Assembly (NCBI GenBank): GCA_947374105.1 | Contig: CANCAO010000363.1 | Location: 1-6,288, forward strand | Origin: Comamonadaceae bacterium | GTDB lineage: Bacteria; Pseudomonadota; Gammaproteobacteria; Burkholderiales; Burkholderiaceae_C | DNA length: 6,288 nucleotides | Reading direction: 5' to 3' | In this document: positions 1 to 5,909 of the stretch, in pieces | Layout of the letters: each line of letters starts with the position of its first letter | How positions within the stretch are numbered: position 1 is the first letter of the stretch | The notes under the pieces: generated by a model | What the model saw: only the letters and a program-made list of their open reading frames with translations | Database searches by the model: none | What the model was told of the DNA's origin: nothing | Program-made: the position numbers and the translations under genes

Positions 1-363
1 CTCGTCAAGCGATTAGGGGCACTAAAATTGGTCGGCATGGCAACTACTGTGGCCTGTGTGTTGTGCATTCTTCAATTTGTTTTGTTGCGCCCCATGAATT
101 GGAGTGCATTCCAAGTGGCGCCTGAAGTGATCTGGCTGTCTTTGCTTAATGCGATTGCTTGCACGGCAGTGCCCGTGTTGCTCGTGATGATGGCCATTGA
201 ACGTATTGGTGCTGGGGCTACAGCGCAGACCGGCATGGTAGGTCCTATAGCCACTATTCTGATGGGTGTTTGGATTTTGGGTGAGCCTTTTACGATCTGG
301 GTGGGGTTCGGAACTGCGCTGGTGGTCGTTGGAATTCTTGTTTTTAGCCATGCAAGCAGTTAG
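1..363 (+). CDS. EamA/DMT-family transporter, C-terminal part (5' truncated by window)
   Basis: Frame 1 is open from the first base to the TAG at 361-363, giving 120 residues without the true start. The fragment is very hydrophobic, with about four membrane helices (roughly residues 10-29, 42-66, 74-94 and 97-117). It has the layout of the second EamA repeat of drug/metabolite transporters: a small-residue helix ending in AIERIGAGATAQTG, then a Pro-containing helix (VGPIATILMGVWILGE), then a Gly-rich last helix. The ILGEP motif at the end of the penultimate helix is typical of the family. The protein would be an inner-membrane exporter or permease of small metabolites; substrate cannot be read from this part. 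A 156-nt gap and a likely promoter separate it from the polysaccharide operon, so I do not link the two functionally. A TTG at 28 is an internal codon, not a start. Confidence 0.88.
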   Translation, partial: LVKRLGALKLVGMATTVACVLCILQFVLLRPMNWSAFQVAPEVIWLSLLNAIACTAVPVLLVMMAIERIGAGATAQTGMVGPIATILMGVWILGEPFTIWVGFGTALVVVGILVFSHASS

Positions 364-425
364 CACGCACTCTGAAAATCTCAGTCTTTGATCTAAATAG
401 TGGAAAAAATGAGACAAATATTTCT

Positions 426-431
426 TATAAT
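426..431 (+). promoter_or_regulatory. Probable sigma-70 -10 box of the polysaccharide operon
   Basis: A perfect TATAAT lies in the A/T-rich gap between the transporter gene and the export-protein gene, about 90 nt before the latter's start. No good -35 hexamer sits 16-18 nt upstream; the closest TTGACA-like string, GAGACA at 411-416, is too near. The promoter may therefore depend on an activator, or the match may be chance in A/T-rich DNA. A second weak candidate is TATAAA at 456-461. If 426-431 is right, transcription would begin near 438 and leave an untranslated leader of about 80 nt. Confidence 0.4.
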
Positions 432-463
432 GTGAATTAATGCGCAGAGCCCGGATATAAAAA

Positions 464-480
464 TACCAATCTTTTTGGTA
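464..480. repeat. Short perfect inverted repeat in the operon leader
   Basis: TACCAA (464-469) and TTGGTA (475-480) are exact reverse complements separated by 5 nt. The arms lie downstream of the proposed -10 box and about 40 nt before the first start codon of the operon. A 6-bp arm length with a short spacer fits an operator half-site pair or a weak RNA hairpin. The stem is too weak and lacks the position or T-run for a convincing terminator. Chance is a real alternative. Confidence 0.3.
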
Positions 481-508
481 AATAACTTACATTCTCTTAA
501 CAAGAAAT

Positions 509-514
509 AGGCGG
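509..514 (+). promoter_or_regulatory. Ribosome binding site deciding the TTG start at 520
   Basis: AGGCGG, one mismatch from AGGAGG, ends 5 nt before the TTG at 520-522. An in-frame TAG at 508-510 closes the frame immediately upstream, so the protein cannot begin earlier. The first in-frame ATG (619) would cut off the hydrophobic signal region. The non-ATG start is therefore well supported. Confidence 0.7.
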
Positions 515-519
515 CAGCA

Positions 520-2379
520 TTGATACATTTAGCTACACGTGACTTGATCAAAGCACAGTTAACCACTCCTTTTCGATACTGCGGACTGATTTTCGCGTTA
601 TTGGCGGGTTGTATTTGCATGCCGCTGACGGGCATGTCGCAAACTAAAAATCCACCCAGCCCAGCCTTTGACCTCTACAAAGAAGCCAAATATGATGCCG
701 CGGCGGCCCGTGGCTTGTCTGATTTATTGGTGCAGCCTTGGAACCATGAGTTGCGACTCTTGGTTGCTGATAGTTTGCACCGTATTGGTAAAGTTGCAGA
801 TGCCAAAATTCAGTTAGAGACTTTGGATGGAACCAGTGTGGCCAAGGAGGCTAAAAGTCGACTGAGCGCACTGGACAAGCCTGCACTCAATCTGGTTGCT
901 AGTACTCCTGCCCCTGCGCCAGTCGTTGTGGTCACACCGATAGTCATACCTGTACTCGTTCCTGAGTCGTCCCCCGTCGCTGTATTGCCAACCCAGATTG
1001 TGGCTCCTGCACCACTACCGGTGGCTACGATTGTCCCCACTCCTGCCTTGGCAAGTCTTCCTAGTCGATCGCCTGTCTCTGTCCCTATTGCGATAAGCAA
1101 TCAATCAGTGATGATGCCTTCTGGAGGGCTACTTCAACTGGCCCCATTTCAATATATTCCTCCTGCGGGGGTACGTTTGCCCGAACAGGCGGAGCAGCCG
1201 AAACGTAGCCCAGAATACCAGCGGCTTGTGGATCTGAACGCGGCGGGTGACTACCAAGCTCTAGGAACAGAAGGACTGGCCTTGCAGGCAAAAGGCGGCA
1301 TGGATGATGAGTTGAAGTTGATATTTGCTAACAGTCTTGCGTGGACAGGTCGTTTGCCGGAAGCAAGGCAAACCTATCAAAGTTTGACAACGGGAAACTT
1401 GGCTAAAGAAGCGAACATTGGCCTCGCCAACATAGATCGTTGGTTGGGCTACGATCACCGAGCTGCACCTGTTTACCGCTCGGTGTTATCGACAGACCCG
1501 GAGAATGCGGATGCCTTGCTCGGGCTTGAATTGACATCGCGTGAACTCAGTCCGCGCACGATTTTGAGCTATGGTGGCACTAGTGACTCTTCAGATCTTT
1601 ACACGCGTTCCTATGCGGTAAATCATAGGTGGCGAGATAGTAGTGGTGCGAACATCATGGAAGTGGAAACCAGTCGATTTAAGGGCAGTTTGCCCGGGTT
1701 AGAGGTTGAGCAAAAAGACGCAACCTTTCGCTACAAAGCGCTGGAGCTTGAGTACAGGCCAAGTTTTGAGGTTAGCACTATAGGTAATGCCGTGTACGGT
1801 GGCGTGGGTGTTTCTTTAGGGGAGCGCCCGGTCTTGGTCGAAGCAGGGCTCGTTAACTGGGGTCGTTTCACAAGCAATCCGAACGCATTAGCTGCCAATT
1901 TGTCGGCCTCACATCTGGGGCTACAAGTCCCACACGATTTCAGCTTTGGCAAGCTGGTGGGGCGAGTTGATGCTTATGGTGTCTCGGACGGAAACACTAT
2001 TTTGACCAGTAGCCTGCGCCTGTCTCCCCGGTGGCGACCTTTGGGATCACACTTTAAGCCGCTTTTGAGTATAGATACGCGCGATGCCAAATTTAATACG
2101 ATCAATTATTGGTCACCCGCTCAAGGTAATGGCTCCGTGAGTGCCGGACTGCTTGGCGAGTGGGGCAGTGATAGCTGGAACCTTTATGCGTCGGGTCAAC
2201 TCGGAACAGCTTTATACGGAGATGCGGGAAATAGCTGGAGTTGGACAGCGGGTGGCAAGCGTTGGCTTACAGACGATATTGCCATCAGTTTAAATTTGTG
2301 GAGTATGTTTGGTCAACGTGACAATTCGATTTATCGCGCAAACTCATTCTCTATTAATTTGGAAAAATTGTGGAGATAA
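520..2379 (+). CDS. TPR-containing outer-membrane polysaccharide export protein (PgaA/BcsC-like)
   Basis: A 619-residue protein with the architecture of PgaA and BcsC, in which periplasmic tetratricopeptide repeats lead into a C-terminal outer-membrane barrel that lets the nascent polysaccharide out. In order: a signal region (about 18-40, hydrophobic core GLIFALLAG); a first helical TPR-like block (46-118); a Pro/Val/Ala-rich linker (about 129-192); a second TPR-like block (231-308) that resembles the first; a third TPR-like unit (309-340); then from about 345 to the end alternating amphipathic strands rich in Gly, Ser, Tyr and Trp, ending SINLEKLWR as barrel proteins do (last residue Arg rather than Phe). 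YWSP at 530-533 resembles a motif I associate with PgaA/BcsC-type barrels. At 619 residues it is shorter than E. coli PgaA or BcsC, with few TPRs. LAGC (28-31) is a possible lipobox; signal peptidase I cleavage near GMS/Q (38-41) is the alternative. It starts with TTG and overlaps the next gene by 10 nt. Export role is inferred from architecture and neighbours. Confidence 0.83.
   Translation: MIHLATRDLIKAQLTTPFRYCGLIFALLAGCICMPLTGMSQTKNPPSPAFDLYKEAKYDAAAARGLSDLLVQPWNHELRLLVADSLHRIGKVADAKIQLETLDGTSVAKEAKSRLSALDKPALNLVASTPAPAPVVVVTPIVIPVLVPESSPVAVLPTQIVAPAPLPVATIVPTPALASLPSRSPVSVPIAISNQSVMMPSGGLLQLAPFQYIPPAGVRLPEQAEQPKRSPEYQRLVDLNAAGDYQALGTEGLALQAKGGMDDELKLIFANSLAWTGRLPEARQTYQSLTTGNLAKEANIGLANIDRWLGYDHRAAPVYRSVLSTDPENADALLGLELTSRELSPRTILSYGGTSDSSDLYTRSYAVNHRWRDSSGANIMEVETSRFKGSLPGLEVEQKDATFRYKALELEYRPSFEVSTIGNAVYGGVGVSLGERPVLVEAGLVNWGRFTSNPNALAANLSASHLGLQVPHDFSFGKLVGRVDAYGVSDGNTILTSSLRLSPRWRPLGSHFKPLLSIDTRDAKFNTINYWSPAQGNGSVSAGLLGEWGSDSWNLYASGQLGTALYGDAGNSWSWTAGGKRWLTDDIAISLNLWSMFGQRDNSIYRANSFSINLEKLWR
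904..1095 (+). other. Low-complexity Pro/Val/Ala-rich linker coding region
   Basis: Residues about 129-192 of the export protein are built almost only of Pro, Val, Ala, Ile, Thr, Ser and Leu, with prolines every two to five residues. The stretch separates the two TPR-like blocks. It is probably an extended, flexible periplasmic spacer. Such regions vary in length between strains and are also used for peptidoglycan crossing or partner binding; which applies here is not visible. Confidence 0.7.
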
Positions 2380-3719
2380 AAAAACTCATTAGACTTTTGA
2401 TAGCTACCGCAATTATCAGCGGCATGATCTATCTATTGATCATGAGCTATCAGAATGTGCTTGAAACGCAAGGTTCGTTTGCGTTGTTGCTTGAAAGTTA
2501 TGTGCTGACAATCATCAGTACATACCTGCTGATTTTCCTCGGTTTGCTTGTGATTCGATACGCGGTACTGATTCTTTACTCCTTCATGGAGCATTTTGAA
2601 GTGATCAAGCGTGGCTATCCGCGGTATGTGGAGCGAGCAGAGAGCTCTTTACCCATGATATCTTTGGTTGTACCTGCATACAACGAGGGACTTGTGATTC
2701 AGGCGGCAATTCGTTCATTACTCCTGCTCAGCTATCCAAATTTTGAAATCATTGTGATTGATGATGGATCTACAGATGATACTTATGAGAAGGCCATGGT
2801 CGTCTCACAAGAATCAAATGATATATCTGTTCGAGTAGTAACTAAGCGAAACGGTGGCAAGGCAGAGGCTTTGAATACGGGTATGACCCTGGCCAGGGGT
2901 GAGTTTGTGCTCAATATGGATGGCGATACTAAGCTAACAAGCAATACTTTAAGAGCATGCGTTAGACATTTTGAAAATCCAATGGTGGGTGCAGTTGCTG
3001 GCAACGTAAAAGTACTAAATCGAGATAGCATATGGAGCAAAATTCAAGCCCTAGAGTATGTCGAAGGTTTGGCAATGGCACGCAAAGCACAAAGTTATAT
3101 GCGTGCCGTCAATATCATTCCCGGTCCACTGGGCATGTTCCGCAAGTCTGTGCTCCAACAAGTAGGTGGCTATGATCACGATACATTCGCAGAGGATTGT
3201 GATCTAACTCTTAAAATGCTAATGCACGGTTGGCATATTGCCTACGAACCTAATGCGATTGCATGGGTGGAAACTCCCAGCCGCTTGTTGGATTTGCTGA
3301 AGCAGCGATATCGATGGACTCGTGGGATTTTACAAGCCACTAAAAAACACAGCTACGCACTTTGGCAGCCGAGGAAGGCAGGCGTTAATTGCTTCATTCT
3401 TTGGTACATGTTATTTGAAGGAATCATGTGGCCTTTTTCGACTTTATTGGGAAATGTATTTTTTAGTTATGTTGCTATTCAATATGGATTAGCATCACTT
3501 TTGTTTTATTGGTGGTTACAACTAACCCTATTGGACGTGGTGGCTGCTGCTTACTGCGTCATAGTTGAAGAGGAAGAGCCATCGTTAATACTATACGCTG
3601 TTACGTTTAGACTTTTTTATATCAATATTATTGACGTCTCTAAAGTATTTGCAACGATTGAAGAGTGGCGCGGTCAGGCGATGACTTGGGGTAAACTCGA
3701 ACGAGAAGGAAAACTTTAA
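2370..3719 (+). CDS. Processive family 2 glycosyltransferase, polysaccharide synthase (PgaC/NodC/HasA-like)
   Basis: A 449-residue inner-membrane GT2 synthase. Two N-terminal helices (about 6-26 and 44-71) precede a cytoplasmic GT-A domain (about 95-320) with the full set of processive-synthase motifs: VPAYNEG (101-107), DDGSTDDT (131-138), the metal-binding DGD (184-186), AED with the likely catalytic base Asp276, and QRYRW (312-316), the acceptor/product-site signature. About three further helices follow (roughly 340-366, 369-398 and 404-423), giving the channel through which the chain is extruded. Length and motifs match PgaC/IcaA, NodC and hyaluronan synthases. The C-terminus stops at 449 with no PilZ domain, unlike BcsA. 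UDP-GlcNAc is the likeliest donor given the deacetylase next door, but UDP-glucose cannot be excluded. The GTG start at 2370 overlaps the preceding gene by 10 nt, has GGA at 2361-2363, and suggests translational coupling. The next in-frame ATG, at 2424, would remove most of the first helix. Confidence 0.95.
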   Translation: MEIKKLIRLLIATAIISGMIYLLIMSYQNVLETQGSFALLLESYVLTIISTYLLIFLGLLVIRYAVLILYSFMEHFEVIKRGYPRYVERAESSLPMISLVVPAYNEGLVIQAAIRSLLLLSYPNFEIIVIDDGSTDDTYEKAMVVSQESNDISVRVVTKRNGGKAEALNTGMTLARGEFVLNMDGDTKLTSNTLRACVRHFENPMVGAVAGNVKVLNRDSIWSKIQALEYVEGLAMARKAQSYMRAVNIIPGPLGMFRKSVLQQVGGYDHDTFAEDCDLTLKMLMHGWHIAYEPNAIAWVETPSRLLDLLKQRYRWTRGILQATKKHSYALWQPRKAGVNCFILWYMLFEGIMWPFSTLLGNVFFSYVAIQYGLASLLFYWWLQLTLLDVVAAAYCVIVEEEEPSLILYAVTFRLFYINIIDVSKVFATIEEWRGQAMTWGKLEREGKL

Positions 3720-3720
3720 T

Positions 3721-3969
3721 ATGGATTTAATTTCAATATTAGCAACAGTAATTTTGGCTACTACTATTGGTACGGTCATGATCGGTGTGGCAGCCTATGT
3801 TGCGTTTAAATTACGCGACAAACGCAAGCCTAAATCCAAAGTCGCTGGAGAGGTGGATGGTGTTGTACAGAGTGAGGTCTATGAGCCTATATTTTTGAGT
3901 AAATATGTACCTAAACCATTATCTATAGATGAAACTGAGGAGCAACAAAACAAGCCGTTAGTTGCCTAG
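3721..3969 (+). CDS. Small single-pass membrane protein, putative synthase accessory subunit
   Basis: An 82-residue protein I cannot assign to a family. It has one hydrophobic helix (about 5-29), then a strongly basic patch (RDKRKPKSK, 32-40), which by the positive-inside rule places the C-terminus in the cytoplasm, then a mostly acidic and polar tail (41-82) with KYVPKPL at 61-67. It starts 1 nt after the synthase stop, with GAAGGA at 3705-3710 as Shine-Dalgarno, so it is almost certainly translated and coupled to the synthase. By position it corresponds to PgaD, the small partner of PgaC. PgaD has two helices and is larger, so homology is not claimed. Possible roles, all inferred: stabilising the synthase, sensing a regulator, or tethering the cytosolic BcsD-like protein encoded downstream. 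Confidence 0.75.
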   Translation: MDLISILATVILATTIGTVMIGVAAYVAFKLRDKRKPKSKVAGEVDGVVQSEVYEPIFLSKYVPKPLSIDETEEQQNKPLVA

Positions 3970-3977
3970 CACGTTAT

Positions 3978-5873
3978 ATGCAAATGACATTTAGTAATTT
4001 ACCCCAGCCAAGAGAAAGGCATAAAGACATTCCGTTTTACAAACGGCTGGGTTTTTTCATGTCGCCGTTTTTTATTTTTGGCATATTAGTCCCAGTCTTT
4101 ACTTACACCATCATGATGGATGCGCTGGGTTGGCCCTCACCTCTGGTCGGACTGAGGGGGGTGATTGCTTATTTCTCGCCAACAAGTACACGGATAGTAT
4201 TGTATACATCCCCGCCAACACGGGCTTACTTTTCAAAAATTGGTGGAAATTACGATACTTTATTGACACCTTGGCGTGATTATTTCAAAAATAGAAAACA
4301 TGATGTAACTGAAATCAGTGATTTGGCAAATTTGAAAGGATTTGAAAATGGCGTTTTGATATTGCCATCTACAGTGGCAATTAGTGATATTGAGAGATCT
4401 GAAATTGCCTTGTTCAAAATGCGTGGAGGAGCGGTGTTGGCTACTTGGGCAACTGGCACTCGGAATGGCAATGGTGATTGGGTTGGGTGGCAGTTTCTGG
4501 AGACCTTAGGCGCGAAAACAGTCGGTGAACTGCCCGTGGGATCAGAGTCACGCCAACTCATTTTATCTGGTGAATCACCTTTGTCCCACACACTGGGATC
4601 AGGGCAGCGGATCTGGATGAGTAAAACCTCGGAATCACTACTTCGTCTAAAAGGAGAGCAGGTCGCAGGCCGGTTTATGAACTGGTCGAGAACCATAGAA
4701 GATGAGTATAGAAACGAAGGTGCTATTGTTTATTCTGAGACCAAAGTCGATTCGGGTTCATCTAGTCGATCAGTTGTATTTGCATTTTCGGAAAGTGCGT
4801 GGGAGTCACATCCGCTACTACCGTTTAACTTGATTGATGATACTTTACAGTGGCTCTCTCGTGCGCCAGCTATGGTTCGTTCTGCTTGGCCCAGCGGCAA
4901 GCAGTCAGCTCAAGTGATTGAGATGGATACTGAGGAGGGTTTTCCCAATTCCTTAGCATTTGGAGCTTTACTCCGCTCTGTTTTAGATTATCGACCGACT
5001 TTTTATGTATTAACATCTGTCGGAAAAGAGTTTCCTGATGTGCTTAATCAACTTGACAAAGATTTTGATGTTGGATATCACGGCGATGTGCATGAAAGCT
5101 TTAAGAGTCAGTTGCTACCCTTGCAAGAGCAGCGCATATTGACCATGCGGAATCAAATGTCCGCGGTATTATCCGATGTACAGCGCATCAAAGGTTTTCG
5201 TGCTCCAACCGAAGGCTATAACCAAAGTACAGAAATTTTATTACAGAAATACGGTATCAGACATCATGCAGTTGATCCGCAAAGAACCGAAGGACGACTT
5301 CCTGAGTTGCTTGTACAAGATGGTGTTGAACGTACGGATTCGATTGTTTTACTACCGCGTACACAGAGAGACGATATTAATCTTGCAAATCAGCAATTAA
5401 ATGTCGAACAAACAACGCAAGCATTAATCGATGATTTTGACTTGGCTGCAGAGACGGGAGCATTAGGGTGGTTAAGTGTTCACAGTCAAAACTTTAAGCC
5501 AGATAATGTTTTATTCAAAGCTTTGCCGGATTATTTGGCGCACGTCAAAAAACATAATAGTACTATATGGTTAGCCAATGCAAAACAGGTTGCTGACTGG
5601 TGGCGTGAAAGAGATCGATTCAAACTTTCATATAAACAACTTGGGCAAAGACTTGAATTTAACGTAACGGTTACAGGTGAAAAGCCTGTTCAAAAAGTTG
5701 GCATGACAGTAATGCTGCCTCAAAAAGGGGTTTTGCCTACTGTTAGATCTTTAAAAATTGGATTCAAAGACCCATTAATTATTAAAATTGATGATTACAG
5801 GTCGACAATCATTTTTGATGAGCTAGCACCAGGGAACTACGCATTCCAGGTCACATTCTCCTTGGTTAAATAA
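3978..5873 (+). CDS. Membrane-anchored NodB-type (CE4) polysaccharide deacetylase with N-terminal amidotransferase-like domain
   Basis: A 631-residue protein. A basic N-terminus and one helix (about 26-47) anchor it in the inner membrane with the bulk in the periplasm. Residues about 72-297 alternate beta strands and helices (IVLYTS, GVLILPS, GAVLATW, then SVVFAFSESAW and a LIDDTLQWL helix), resembling the glutamine-amidotransferase-like fold used as a non-catalytic module in carbohydrate enzymes. Residues about 312-505 are a NodB domain: MDTEEG (316-321, Asp317 as base and Glu319 or Glu320 in place of the usual second Asp), H368-x3-H372 for metal, RAP at 408-410, and LSVHSQ (499-504) with His502. 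A beta-rich tail (about 556-631) ends the protein. It would remove acetyl groups from the growing chain, as PgaB does, but it is not a PgaB-type lipoprotein and lacks that enzyme's glycoside-hydrolase half. It starts 8 nt after the small gene. No clear Shine-Dalgarno is seen, and ATG 3984 is an alternative start. Confidence 0.88.
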   Translation: MQMTFSNLPQPRERHKDIPFYKRLGFFMSPFFIFGILVPVFTYTIMMDALGWPSPLVGLRGVIAYFSPTSTRIVLYTSPPTRAYFSKIGGNYDTLLTPWRDYFKNRKHDVTEISDLANLKGFENGVLILPSTVAISDIERSEIALFKMRGGAVLATWATGTRNGNGDWVGWQFLETLGAKTVGELPVGSESRQLILSGESPLSHTLGSGQRIWMSKTSESLLRLKGEQVAGRFMNWSRTIEDEYRNEGAIVYSETKVDSGSSSRSVVFAFSESAWESHPLLPFNLIDDTLQWLSRAPAMVRSAWPSGKQSAQVIEMDTEEGFPNSLAFGALLRSVLDYRPTFYVLTSVGKEFPDVLNQLDKDFDVGYHGDVHESFKSQLLPLQEQRILTMRNQMSAVLSDVQRIKGFRAPTEGYNQSTEILLQKYGIRHHAVDPQRTEGRLPELLVQDGVERTDSIVLLPRTQRDDINLANQQLNVEQTTQALIDDFDLAAETGALGWLSVHSQNFKPDNVLFKALPDYLAHVKKHNSTIWLANAKQVADWWRERDRFKLSYKQLGQRLEFNVTVTGEKPVQKVGMTVMLPQKGVLPTVRSLKIGFKDPLIIKIDDYRSTIIFDELAPGNYAFQVTFSLVK

Positions 5874-5895
5874 AATTATTATTGTTACATTTCAA

Positions 5896-5900
5896 CAGGA
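5896..5900 (+). promoter_or_regulatory. Ribosome binding site of the BcsD-like gene
   Basis: CAGGA ends 9 nt before the ATG at 5910 in an otherwise A/T-rich 36-nt spacer. It supports the chosen start and expression of the truncated gene as the last visible member of the operon. Confidence 0.6.
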
Positions 5901-5909
5901 TTTATTAAA

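Noticed and set aside
372..384. CTGA/TCAG hairpin after the transporter stop as a terminator
   Set aside because: The stem is only 4 bp and no T-run follows, so it cannot be supported as an intrinsic terminator.
22..417. Minus-strand open frame of 131 codons across the transporter end
   Set aside because: It is antisense to a clear membrane transporter frame, rich in His, Asn and Gln without domain logic, and runs into the A/T-rich gap. It is a shadow.
2370..3719. Calling the synthase BcsA (cellulose synthase catalytic subunit) because of the BcsD-like neighbour
   Set aside because: It has about five membrane helices, 449 residues and no PilZ domain, which fits the PgaC/NodC/HasA type. Donor sugar remains open.
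3721..3969. Calling the small protein PgaD
   Set aside because: Position fits, but it has one membrane helix rather than two and no sequence motif I could match.
4280..4696. Minus-strand open frame of 138 codons inside the deacetylase gene
   Set aside because: It is fully antisense to a well-supported coding frame, shows no recognisable motif, and no ribosome site was evident.
5176..5400. Plus-strand open frame of 74 codons inside the deacetylase gene
   Set aside because: It overlaps the NodB domain in another frame and has no recognisable features.
3978..5873. Calling the deacetylase PgaB
   Set aside because: There is no lipobox, the NodB domain lies in the C-terminal half after an unrelated module, and the glycoside-hydrolase half of PgaB is absent.
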